Positions 59,401 through 64,000 of a stretch of DNA of 64,000 nucleotides are shown one piece after another. The notes under the pieces were generated by a model, which saw only the letters and a program-made list of their open reading frames with translations, was not told the DNA's origin and searched no databases. Numbering within the stretch: the stretch's first letter is position 1; every line of letters begins with the position of its first letter. The DNA lies in contig CAYLMK010000008.1 in NCBI GenBank assembly GCA_964384945.1, positions 124,001-188,000 on the forward strand, written 5' to 3'. Position numbers and translations under genes: made by a program. The stretch is from S015-6 sp964384945 (lineage in GTDB: Bacteria; Desulfobacterota; DSWW01).

Positions 59401-60270
59401 CGGCGCGATCTCATCGGGCCCCTGCTCGGCGGCGCAAGGGCCGGAATCGGCGAGGGACAGGTCAATATGCTCGGCTCCCAGATCAACGGCGCGGGCGAGG
59501 ACTCGCGCATCTTGCTCCTGGCCAAGGGGGACGTGAACGTGGGAAGGACCGTCTCCTCGGGGGAAGGGAAGAAGAACTCGGGGATTTACACGGCCGCCGG
59601 GGGCGCCATCGACATCTTCTCCGGGGGCGATCTGAACGTGAACGAATCGAGGGTGATGACCTTCCGGGGCGGGAACATCACGGCGTGGGCGGATTACGGA
59701 AACATCAACGCCGGCAGGGGCTCCAAGACCGCCATCAGCACCGAGGAGCCCAAGGCGGAGCTGGATGAGGACGGAGAGATCGTGGGCGTCACCTTTGAGC
59801 CTCCCGCAGTGGGGAGCGGCATCCGTACTCTGACCTATGACCCGGACGGCATCGAGGGGCCGAGGGTCGCTCCCGCACCCGGGGATGTCTACCTTTTCGC
59901 CCCGCGGGGCGAGATCGACGCAGGGGAGGCCGGCATCTCCGGTTCGCGGGTCGTCCTGGGCGCGACCGAGGTCGTCAATGCGCAGAACATCCAGTTCTCG
60001 CAGGGCTCTGTCGGCGTCCCGTCGGGCTCCGAGGGAGCGGCCAGCCTGGGCGCCCTTGCCGGGGCCGGAAGCCTCACGGAGACGAGCAAGATGGGAGAAG
60101 AGGCGACGCTCGGCTCGGCCAAGGAGCGTTTTCAGGACGGCGGCGCGGAGTTGGCCGATGCCCTCCAGCCACGATGGATCGATGTGCAGGTGGTCGATTT
60201 TCTGGAACCGTCGACGGGACCCACTCCGCAGGAAGACGAGCAGAAATACAAGAAAGACGGGCAGGGATGA
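50470..60270 (+). CDS. TpsA: giant filamentous-haemagglutinin-like adhesin
   Basis: 3266-residue exolipoprotein-type adhesin. Signal peptide RIACLLCFLIATAQPAGYALG, then the TPS secretion domain (residues ~50-280) with QKRAIVEWDSFDIGE, RIYGRLTSDGRVFLINQNGILFGPGS and VDVGSLTASAL. The rest is a Gly/Glu/Ser-rich parallel beta-helix with repeated phrases such as GGTL, SIDVSGG and, near 2750-2860, several AGRDI repeats. No peptidoglycan-binding, autoproteolytic or Cys-hook anchor is seen at the C-terminus, which ends hydrophilic (QKYKKDGQG). GGAAGGA precedes the ATG. Its stop overlaps the next start (ATGA), tying it to the ExbB fusion. Role: attachment or biofilm, inferred. Confidence 0.92.
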   Translation: MHRWNDGNRPWRPRIACLLCFLIATAQPAGYALGDGPSIPGFHGAVPKTTAVPSSHSLPAVRNVVQGVSAIEQPAENRLIVRQDQKRAIVEWDSFDIGEQAWTHFDQKGNADWAALNRIYDRNPSRIYGRLTSDGRVFLINQNGILFGPGSRVDVGSLTASALNLRDQDFQDNLNRFRAENYTDPDSPANLEASVVNAGAITTGTGGSVFLIAPSVANEGSIDSPTGQIGLAAGEEVTIVPTPDAQKRLARIVDVRTGGAPGEAVNGPAGQLAADSGLVGMYGKVVNQQGLVRSVRTLQRGGNIELCAAEKVVTGKDSRTLSPVSDSEEAIVGATFQPSRVSLWGLSLDSSDPTVPRAPAKTIEHCGTIEAPSGVVTLKAEDRVYLENGSRIDVGGLWVDRPAEKNLVKTQLNSVELADDFGQKEGVLRGGTISFNAREGSAIGHVEGALATEAKTAREMSTQGGTIEISSTAFGSGELIVKEGAELDFSGGGFSYGKGHADTTMLRSGLQVYDVSEAPQWVRYDAILGLHEKRHERYGVLESFEGVYYGGAAPLRQYWAAHIEGEDAGTLKLDARTLVLDGRMDGSVGRGIFQTEEGDPEDEYGFRTARGLREPRGGKLQIGSSSGSSIDEIDFMVGEIVVKRDVAPLPRSFEADDAVPDRFPGDENLAATQFPGCDGAHEPVPVKTSYLSAEKLSSSGLSEVSLATNTRIKIDPDASISLPAGGTFAATANSIVHEGELSVPAGIVSFTVKDNFTTFETILLGANEGEANPHYVPYEHKGRILFADGSRLTAAGERIDNAFAGVGTVDELRAGRVDGGLVRVGDETGFGEGIVIRSGAMLDVSGGFEIAPEGTVSGGDAGRLELQALRIRADGDLRGHALAGSEGGSLVLHAGEITVAPAGGTVDRQAPEHLIVTDDLLDKTGFSHVTLRAQEGVTVAQDAVFSPSRARLADPLSGNAVPAGSLGENVYALSGEAVFPEGEWVELPPEFAGDSSLTLQAGRLVERGIFKPEPNLEAEAVVEAGARLEVWPEGEIGVEGPLVRIAGVLEARSGSVSAVAGEGDLTVMQGGGILAAGYNMPQTNALARGLRVNYTPVAAGSIALEAEKGNVVLEPGSLVDVSGSEPVRVLLQQPDGSLAVAYVAGDPGTIDLASFGDTALNGTLRGFGSLEGVRGGTLVLRKTDTHAGMTLEERDLERYLSSGFDSLAFESWSSLGFAGSMNLEVGRSLTLDAPRILGTNDRTVALRAPWVRLANSYAPSKAQGVGGEAVLSLSAGRLDVEGDVLMSGFREVRLEALEDIRLSEKKTTGGGLTVWSGRLATSGDLTLEAARVYPTTLADFSLQARGTADGEGVRRGGTLTILPSGQSDPGPIYSAGGTLVLEADVIDHRGVLAAPMGEVILCRAVQKGIDAEGSEVAAYLPAERVLLAEGSAIRTAGDLPVNYGTLVEYGTFWNVLNKQTQQVDIPVQAAPARSVSIHGDHVAIEDGSSVDVSGGGSVFAYGFQPGDIQGTADPLKRSGQYVILPDNSVVLPGEAVYLTGSTGVPEGTYSLLPEEFAFLPGALILRDLGAATAKDANVRSEEGYEVVAGYRTVSGTSVRSPEMRSYTVRAAADVLREGHFDVREFAAAAGGDVTINGATTVLNGRVVGRPTPGGEGGRLALGGVGVVYGPVRPEDLTGKLYIDSRSFRAEGFEDVQLGIQESTDWVTLQGGGILQANNVTLSAREAITLESESQIHAQEAARLETKDGRITIGQEALVHAGDEVGLDASEIDLQGDIRVDRSSLRVSGSKIYVATGKAPDDAYGDGLYLDERIWGRFSDIAHVTLASRSDLLFLDGLEMKVEEELNIDAARIAGMGLEAGETVALESPNLRLLNSGGSPAGADLSGSGLLALRADAVSVGHGEILVDGFSGLSIRSEGDLVFQGDGSLHTAGNLRIDAARVTVSPYQDASTSYENADFLVSAGNGSITIAGSGGTPGSRLAPGGHLEMRARSIEHAGRIEAASGGVSLIAEGTGPGEGIFLRGGSEILVRGSEDAPGGRVGLRADAGPVVIEEAAEIDVSAGEQGDAGLVDVRSAEGRVALDGEIRGRANGGQGGSFSLDSKRIENFSAINALLGQGGFTGEVGLRAREGDVSIGAQDAVRASAFELVADSGAIDVYGRVDSGGAEGGGSVSLAAGGGLHLHAGSAIDAQGSGAGTQGGMVCLGSASGILNLAEGSSIDVSGGRGGEVRLRALREGTGVKMDLDGAVIGASQVVAEAVKVYTDDSIDASEILPATVSAAGGVYWSETSEYMDHAAAIVEGLVRGPGEGAGLSLVGCDPGAFHFVPGIEVRSEGDLALDAAWDLASATGSDGGLDWRFGEAGEPGILTLRAAGDLALNGNILDRPTPEMDLPGSAGPDSWGLTLVAGADLESADPLAVRPGTGDLVVPDGRAVYTESGPVRFASGGRTSIGSAGSYSMSKGLVKYNLATYDGRIQGRVGGDLEIRGGAIQSAAGDISIEVGNDLLLGTSKLGSIRTLGERPSDNLWNEPPRYWEYSGGGDISLRVEGSVNGLIDRSAWDRVYTQPVTAWAANYEDFTGNATRGLATMGGGDLSVVAGGGFYCQAATFGKGDLRVLSGGNVNGRFLVSDGRGDITSMGDFGTGIANTPIEAGDARIRVTAQGSLHLGTVINPTLTAAGLTGEAQWNCSYGEASGIELVARTGDVLLTGDSAFLALQANLELERLLPPNVRISAGRDVLLMDQFLVMPSRQGNAEIEAGRDIRGVGEVEGRRWSEIHVSDAEPSEVFGNHDGEFSNTRSAILGKLKRGHAKPEPASGESLPFEMQAGRDIRDLSILPSRRADITAGRDIRNVYYNGQNLRPTDETRMEAGRDIAFLPTAYHNDKNIFLGVEHGGPGSLFVQAGNSIELGSSRGIQSVANFYNPVLAKKGSDLIVVAGYSAEFDKGKVERFFDGLREAGVEYSTLLAQGEVERAEQRVEEARRDLIGPLLGGARAGIGEGQVNMLGSQINGAGEDSRILLLAKGDVNVGRTVSSGEGKKNSGIYTAAGGAIDIFSGGDLNVNESRVMTFRGGNITAWADYGNINAGRGSKTAISTEEPKAELDEDGEIVGVTFEPPAVGSGIRTLTYDPDGIEGPRVAPAPGDVYLFAPRGEIDAGEAGISGSRVVLGATEVVNAQNIQFSQGSVGVPSGSEGAASLGALAGAGSLTETSKMGEEATLGSAKERFQDGGAELADALQPRWIDVQVVDFLEPSTGPTPQEDEQKYKKDGQG

Positions 60271-62072
60271 GAGAGAAAAGCGAAAAGAAGATGTCGGGGT
60301 TTTTCGGTGGTCTGACGGCCATTCTCGTTCTGGCTGCGGTGTTGGCGTGTGTCTCCACGGCGCATGCCTGGTGGGACGAGAAGTGGCAGTACCGGGTGAA
60401 GATCGGTTTCGACACAACTGCGGCCGGCGCGGACATCGGGGAGAATCTGAGCGACTTCCCGCTTCTCGTCCGGCTGCACGCGGGTAACTTCAACTTCTCG
60501 AACGCGAAGAACAGCGGGGAGGACATCCGGTTCGTCAGCTCCGACGATACCCTCGTGCTCAAACACCATATCGAGATGTTCGACCCCATCGACGAGATCG
60601 CCATCCTGTGGGTCAAGCTGCCCCGGCTTTCCGGGGATACGAACCAGGAATTCATCTGGATGTACTACGGCTTCGAGGAGGCCAAGGGCGGGCAGGACGG
60701 CAAGGGTACCTACGATGTGGACGAACTCCTCGTTTACCACTTTGCCGATACAGAGGGCGCTCCCAGGGACGAGACAGGCTACAAGAACGACGCCTCGAGC
60801 TTTTCGGGGGCCCTCGGCCTGCCCGCCGTGATCGGAAACGGGGTCACCCTGAACGGCCCGGGGGATCGAATCGTCGTCCCCGCCTCCCCTTCCCTCACCC
60901 TCTCCGCCGGCTTCACCTTCTCGGCCTGGATCCGCATGGCCGGTCCGCAGGAGGACGCCTACCTCTTCTCCCGGGAGGCGGGGGATCGGGCGATCGTCAT
61001 CGGGGTCGACCGGACGCGGGCCTACTATCGAATCGTCTACGACAAGGAGCCGGTGATCGTCGCGGAAGAGGCCGCCGACATCCCCCTGGGAAGCTGGCAT
61101 CTTCTCACCGTCACCGCCGAACCGAAGGGCCGCGTCACCCTGTACCTGGACGGGCTTGAAATGTATTTCGACGACCTGCCCGGAGGTCTGCCGGACCTGC
61201 CGAGCGATATCGTCATCGGCGACTCGAATCAGGGCGGGCATCCCTTTGTCGGAGACCTCGATGAGGTGCGGATCGCCGGCCTTCCCAGGTCCGCAAGCTG
61301 GCTGAAGGCCGCCCACGTGAACCAGGGTCCCGAGGCGACCCTGCCCTCGTACGGGCTCGAAGAGCTGAGCCCCAAAGGCGGGCTTCCGATCTTCTACCTG
61401 AAGACCATCGTCCAGAACATTTCGCTGGACGGCTGGGTCATCATCGGTCTGCTGATCCTGATGAGCATCCTGAGCTGGCTGATCTTCGTGAGCAAGGCGA
61501 TCTTTCTCTGGCTGGCCGACAGGGAGAACGAAGTCTTTCTGGAGGCGTTCGAAGACCTGACCGACCTGGTCGCCCTGGACGAGAAGGCCGATGCGTTTCA
61601 GAACTCGACGCTCTACCGGGTCTACCATGCGGGGTGCAGGAAACTGAAGGCATCGTTCGGGAACCCGGGCTCCGAGGGGAGGCGGAAGGTTCTCACGCCC
61701 AGGGAGATGAATTCGCTCCGGGCGGAGCTTGAAAAGGGTTTCATCGACGAGAGCCAGAGGCTCAATTCCTGGCTGGTCGTCCTGACGATGGCGATTGCGG
61801 GTGGGCCGTTCCTGGGCCTCCTGGGCACCGTGTGGGGCGTCATGAACACCTTTGCGGCCATGGCCGAGGCCGGCGAGGCCAACATCATGGCCATCGCGCC
61901 GGGCGTGGCCTCCGCCCTGTCGACCACCGTCTTCGGGCTGATCGTGGCCATCCCGGCCCTGTTCACCTACAACTACCTGACCGTGAAGATCCGGAACCTG
62001 TCCGTTGAGACGAATGTCTTCCTGGATCAGTTCGCGCTCAGGGTGGACGAGGCGTACGGAGGCGAGGCATGA
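60267..62072 (+). CDS. DUF2341-LamG-ExbB fusion (proton-channel subunit)
   Basis: 601 residues. Signal sequence (ILVLAAVLACVSTAHA), then DUF2341 (WWDEKWQYRVKIGFDTTAAG ... FIWMYYGFE, ~34-150), a LamG/concanavalin-like domain (~160-340, LTLSAGFTFSAWIRMA, GSWHLLTVTAEPKG, FVGDLDEVRIA), a transmembrane helix (~392-418) and a MotA/TolQ/ExbB channel domain with TM helices in LTMAIAGGPFLGLLGTVWGVMNTF and SALSTTVFGLIVAIPALFTYNYL. The extra domains lie outside the inner membrane, in the periplasm. It overlaps TpsA (ATGA) and ExbD (ATGA). It probably uses the proton gradient with ExbD/TonB, with the LamG part contacting glycan or an adhesin. Confidence 0.88.
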   Translation: MREKSEKKMSGFFGGLTAILVLAAVLACVSTAHAWWDEKWQYRVKIGFDTTAAGADIGENLSDFPLLVRLHAGNFNFSNAKNSGEDIRFVSSDDTLVLKHHIEMFDPIDEIAILWVKLPRLSGDTNQEFIWMYYGFEEAKGGQDGKGTYDVDELLVYHFADTEGAPRDETGYKNDASSFSGALGLPAVIGNGVTLNGPGDRIVVPASPSLTLSAGFTFSAWIRMAGPQEDAYLFSREAGDRAIVIGVDRTRAYYRIVYDKEPVIVAEEAADIPLGSWHLLTVTAEPKGRVTLYLDGLEMYFDDLPGGLPDLPSDIVIGDSNQGGHPFVGDLDEVRIAGLPRSASWLKAAHVNQGPEATLPSYGLEELSPKGGLPIFYLKTIVQNISLDGWVIIGLLILMSILSWLIFVSKAIFLWLADRENEVFLEAFEDLTDLVALDEKADAFQNSTLYRVYHAGCRKLKASFGNPGSEGRRKVLTPREMNSLRAELEKGFIDESQRLNSWLVVLTMAIAGGPFLGLLGTVWGVMNTFAAMAEAGEANIMAIAPGVASALSTTVFGLIVAIPALFTYNYLTVKIRNLSVETNVFLDQFALRVDEAYGGEA

Positions 62073-62476
62073 GAAAGGATCTTTTCGAGGGGGCCATCTA
62101 CGACCAGATCAATGTGACCCCGCTTCTCGACCTGGCCTGGACCCTGCTGGTCGTGTTCATCATCGTGGTCACGGCGGCCATCCAGGGGATCCGGGTGGAT
62201 CTGCCCAAGGCCAGCAAGGCGCCCACCCTGACGAAACCAAAGACCAAGGCCATCTCGATCCAGGCGGATGGCCAGATCTTTCTGGATGCCTACCCCGTCA
62301 CGATCGAAGAACTCGAAATGCGGCTGCGTCAATATCAGGCCGTCGAGCCGAGCTTCCCGGTCGTGCTCAAGGGCGACGGCAAGACCTACTATCAAAGCGT
62401 GGTTTCGGTTCTGGATGTGCTGCAGGAACTCGAGATCACCCAGGTGGGCCTGGTCACGCAGGCCTTGGTCAAATGA
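62069..62476 (+). CDS. exbD: ExbD/TolR-family protein
   Basis: 135-residue partner of the ExbB fusion. One N-terminal TM helix (NVTPLLDLAWTLLVVFIIVVTAAIQ) contains Asp21, matching the proton-carrying Asp of ExbD/TolR. The periplasmic part (AISIQADGQIFLDAYPVTIEELEMRLRQY ... VVSVLDVLQELEITQVGLVT) is the usual ExbD fold. The ATG overlaps the upstream stop (ATGA), so the two subunits are translationally coupled. Confidence 0.94.
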   Translation: MRKDLFEGAIYDQINVTPLLDLAWTLLVVFIIVVTAAIQGIRVDLPKASKAPTLTKPKTKAISIQADGQIFLDAYPVTIEELEMRLRQYQAVEPSFPVVLKGDGKTYYQSVVSVLDVLQELEITQVGLVTQALVK

Positions 62477-62570
62477 AGGAAGACCCGAAGAGCGGGTTCA
62501 GGGTTCAGGGACCAGGATGCCCAAGCCACCCGCGTAGGGATTCAAGAGCCAATTGGAAGGAGGCCAAGAG

Positions 62571-63257
62571 ATGGGCAGGAGAAGAAAGAGATCCTCTGCA
62601 GCCAAGGTCTGGGCCTTTTCCGGGCTGGTTGCCCTCCTCGTCCTGTGCGTGGGGTTTTTCGGTATCAGGGCGTTTCTGAAGGATCTGGGGCCTCAGAAGA
62701 AACGGAACATGCATTTCGTCATGCTGCAGCCTCCCCCTCCTCCGAGGATCAAAGAGAAGCCGCCGGAACCGGAAGAGAAGAAGCCGGAGATCAAGACCCC
62801 CGAGGAGCAGATCCCCGAGGACACGCAGGACCAGGCAAAGGAGGAGGCACCGCCCGGCGAAGAACTCGGGCTCGATGCGGACGGCTCGTCGGGATCCGAT
62901 GCCTTCGGGCTCAAGGCCAAGAAGGGCGGGCGGCCTCTGATCGGAGGGGACGAGGGCCGCAATGCCCTTCTCAGGCGGTATGCCTGGTACACCCAGATCA
63001 TCCAGGAGGAGATCCGGAACAAGGTCCGGAAACACATGGAACACAACGGCGGCATCCCGGAGGGCAACTTCCAGACACTGGTCGAGATCGAGCTCGACGA
63101 ACAGGGAACGGTCGTCGACTTCCGGATCCGGGGACTCTCCGGAAACACCCGGATGGATCGAGCCGTGCAGGAGGTCCTGCCGGCGGCCCGCATTGGTGAA
63201 CCCCCTCCGCACGGAATGCCGAGGGCCATGAAGATCAAGATATCCTCCCGCGGCTGA
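62571..63257 (+). CDS. TonB-family energy-transducing protein
   Basis: 228 residues. A basic N-terminus and a TM helix (VWAFSGLVALLVLCVGFFGI, ~12-31) are followed by a Pro/Lys/Glu-rich spacer (PPPPPRIKEKPPEPEEKKPE, ~54-95) that can span the periplasm, and a C-terminal TonB/TolA-like domain (~140-226: QIIQEEIRNKVRKHMEHNGG, VEIELDEQGTVVDFRIRGLSG). AAGGAGG precedes the ATG at 62571. No TonB-dependent receptor is in the cluster; the outer-membrane targets available nearby are TpsB and the porin downstream. Confidence 0.88.
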   Translation: MGRRRKRSSAAKVWAFSGLVALLVLCVGFFGIRAFLKDLGPQKKRNMHFVMLQPPPPPRIKEKPPEPEEKKPEIKTPEEQIPEDTQDQAKEEAPPGEELGLDADGSSGSDAFGLKAKKGGRPLIGGDEGRNALLRRYAWYTQIIQEEIRNKVRKHMEHNGGIPEGNFQTLVEIELDEQGTVVDFRIRGLSGNTRMDRAVQEVLPAARIGEPPPHGMPRAMKIKISSRG

Positions 63258-63312
63258 ACCGGACGCATCGGGTCATGCCGCAGGTGCCACCCCTCGCCAT
63301 CGGAGACTGGAC

Positions 63313-64000
63313 ATGCGGGTTCCACTGAAGCGGATTGCAGTGATCACGGCGGCGGCGTTCTTCCTTCATTTCGGCGAGGCCTCCTGCGAAGAAGAGGCGC
63401 AGGCCGGCAACTTGGAGGGGATCGAGGCCCTGATCGATCTTTTGAGGCAGAAAGGGATCATCAACGACCAGGAGGCCCGGGATCTCATCGACAGAAGCAA
63501 GCAGGGGGCTCGAATCGAGCAGGAGGAGGCGGAGAAGTCCAAGACCGAGCTCAAGGAAGAAGTTCGCAACGAGGTCGTCGAGGACCTGAAAGAGGACGTC
63601 GCCCTGCAGACCCGGCAGGATCTGGAGGAAGCGGTTCCGGAATGGACGCGCAGGATCGTCTGGGGCGGGGATATGCGCCTGCGCTATGAAGGGGATTTCT
63701 TCGACTGCGATAACGCCGTTCTGCTCGACCCGGCCAACCCCACCGAGATCCTCAATACGCAGACCGGCAGGAACCGGTTCCGTTACCGCGCTCGCTTCGG
63801 CCTGAAGGCCGACGTGAACGAGCAGGTCCTCCTGGGCCTTCGGCTGGCTACGGGGAACATCGACGACCCGGTGTCCACGAACCAGACCCTGGGGGACTTC
63901 CTGCAAAATGACAACATCGCGATGGAACTGGCCTATCTCCGGTGGAAGCCCCTGTCCGAGGTCGTCGCATGGGGCGGGCGATTCCCCAACCCGTGGTTCC
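63313..64000 (+). CDS. Putative outer-membrane porin (5' part, runs off window)
   Basis: The frame is open from the ATG at 63313 (GGAG upstream) to the end of the window, 229 residues. A signal peptide (RIAVITAAAFFLHFGEASC) is followed by a helix LIDLLRQKGIINDQEARDLIDR, the same device as in the porin at 39118, a coiled-coil Glu/Lys-rich segment, then beta strands (IVWGGDMRLRYEGDFFD, RFRYRARFGLKADVNEQVLLGLRLATG). It fits the putative-porin family of deltaproteobacteria. It is 55 nt after tonB and could be the receptor or exit pore for that system. Confidence 0.78.
   Translation, partial: MRVPLKRIAVITAAAFFLHFGEASCEEEAQAGNLEGIEALIDLLRQKGIINDQEARDLIDRSKQGARIEQEEAEKSKTELKEEVRNEVVEDLKEDVALQTRQDLEEAVPEWTRRIVWGGDMRLRYEGDFFDCDNAVLLDPANPTEILNTQTGRNRFRYRARFGLKADVNEQVLLGLRLATGNIDDPVSTNQTLGDFLQNDNIAMELAYLRWKPLSEVVAWGGRFPNPWF

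Overview
The window is about 64 kb of GC-rich Gram-negative DNA. Lipoprotein signals, outer-membrane porins, a DUF481 protein, TonB/ExbBD and two-partner secretion all imply an outer membrane. The mix of HMA_2-type P-type ATPases, tandem molybdopterin oxidoreductases, Pit/DUF47 modules, EcsC and DUF2341/LamG proteins suggests a deltaproteobacterial (Desulfobacterota-like) chromosome. That assignment is inference from gene content. I saw no rRNA, tRNA, CRISPR array or intact insertion sequence.

Layout. 0-5.5 kb: a penicillin-acylase-family lipoprotein (cut by the left edge), a LOG-family protein, a SprT-like/DUF2786 protein and an alpha/beta hydrolase. 5.7-10.4 kb: two tandem paralogous molybdopterin oxidoreductases behind a sigma70-type promoter with a TetR-type palindrome. 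10.6-14.1 kb: hexapeptide acyltransferase, LecA-like secreted protein, MscL and a DUF481 outer-membrane protein. 14.6-18.1 kb: a pair of dynamin-like GTPases. 18.3-21.9 kb: a four-gene phosphate module, DUF47-Pit-Pit-DUF47. 22.2-30.3 kb: a cation-transport island with two P-type ATPases carrying HMA_2 domains, two small HMA_2-type proteins, a DUF5132 protein and a divergent MetK. 30.5-39 kb: a GH38/57-like lipoprotein, an orphan PhoB, then pstB-phoU-phoB-phoR-ecsC. 39.1-46.4 kb: a porin, a large Ig-repeat surface protein, a shorter paralogue of its N-terminal domain and a PstS-like binding protein, with a structured leader between them. 46.9-64 kb: a likely operon of FKBP/thioredoxin-like lipoprotein, TpsB, a 3266-residue TpsA adhesin, a DUF2341-LamG-ExbB fusion, ExbD, TonB and a second porin (cut by the right edge).

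How the parts fit. The most coherent signal is a set of direct-repeat arrays made of 8-nt half-sites close to NNCTTAAC with an 11-bp period, the geometry of PhoB/OmpR-type boxes. They occur in front of orphan phoB, the porin, the Ig-repeat protein, a small HMA_2 gene, the P-type ATPase/MetK operon and the FKBP-TpsB-TpsA-ExbBD-TonB cluster, nearly always in the direction of the gene they precede. I infer that much of this window is one phosphate-starvation regulon combining Pi sensing, Pi binding, cation pumps, porins and a TonB-linked adhesin secretion system. The TpsB/TpsA cluster with dedicated ExbB(LamG)/ExbD/TonB is the best candidate for an undescribed machine.
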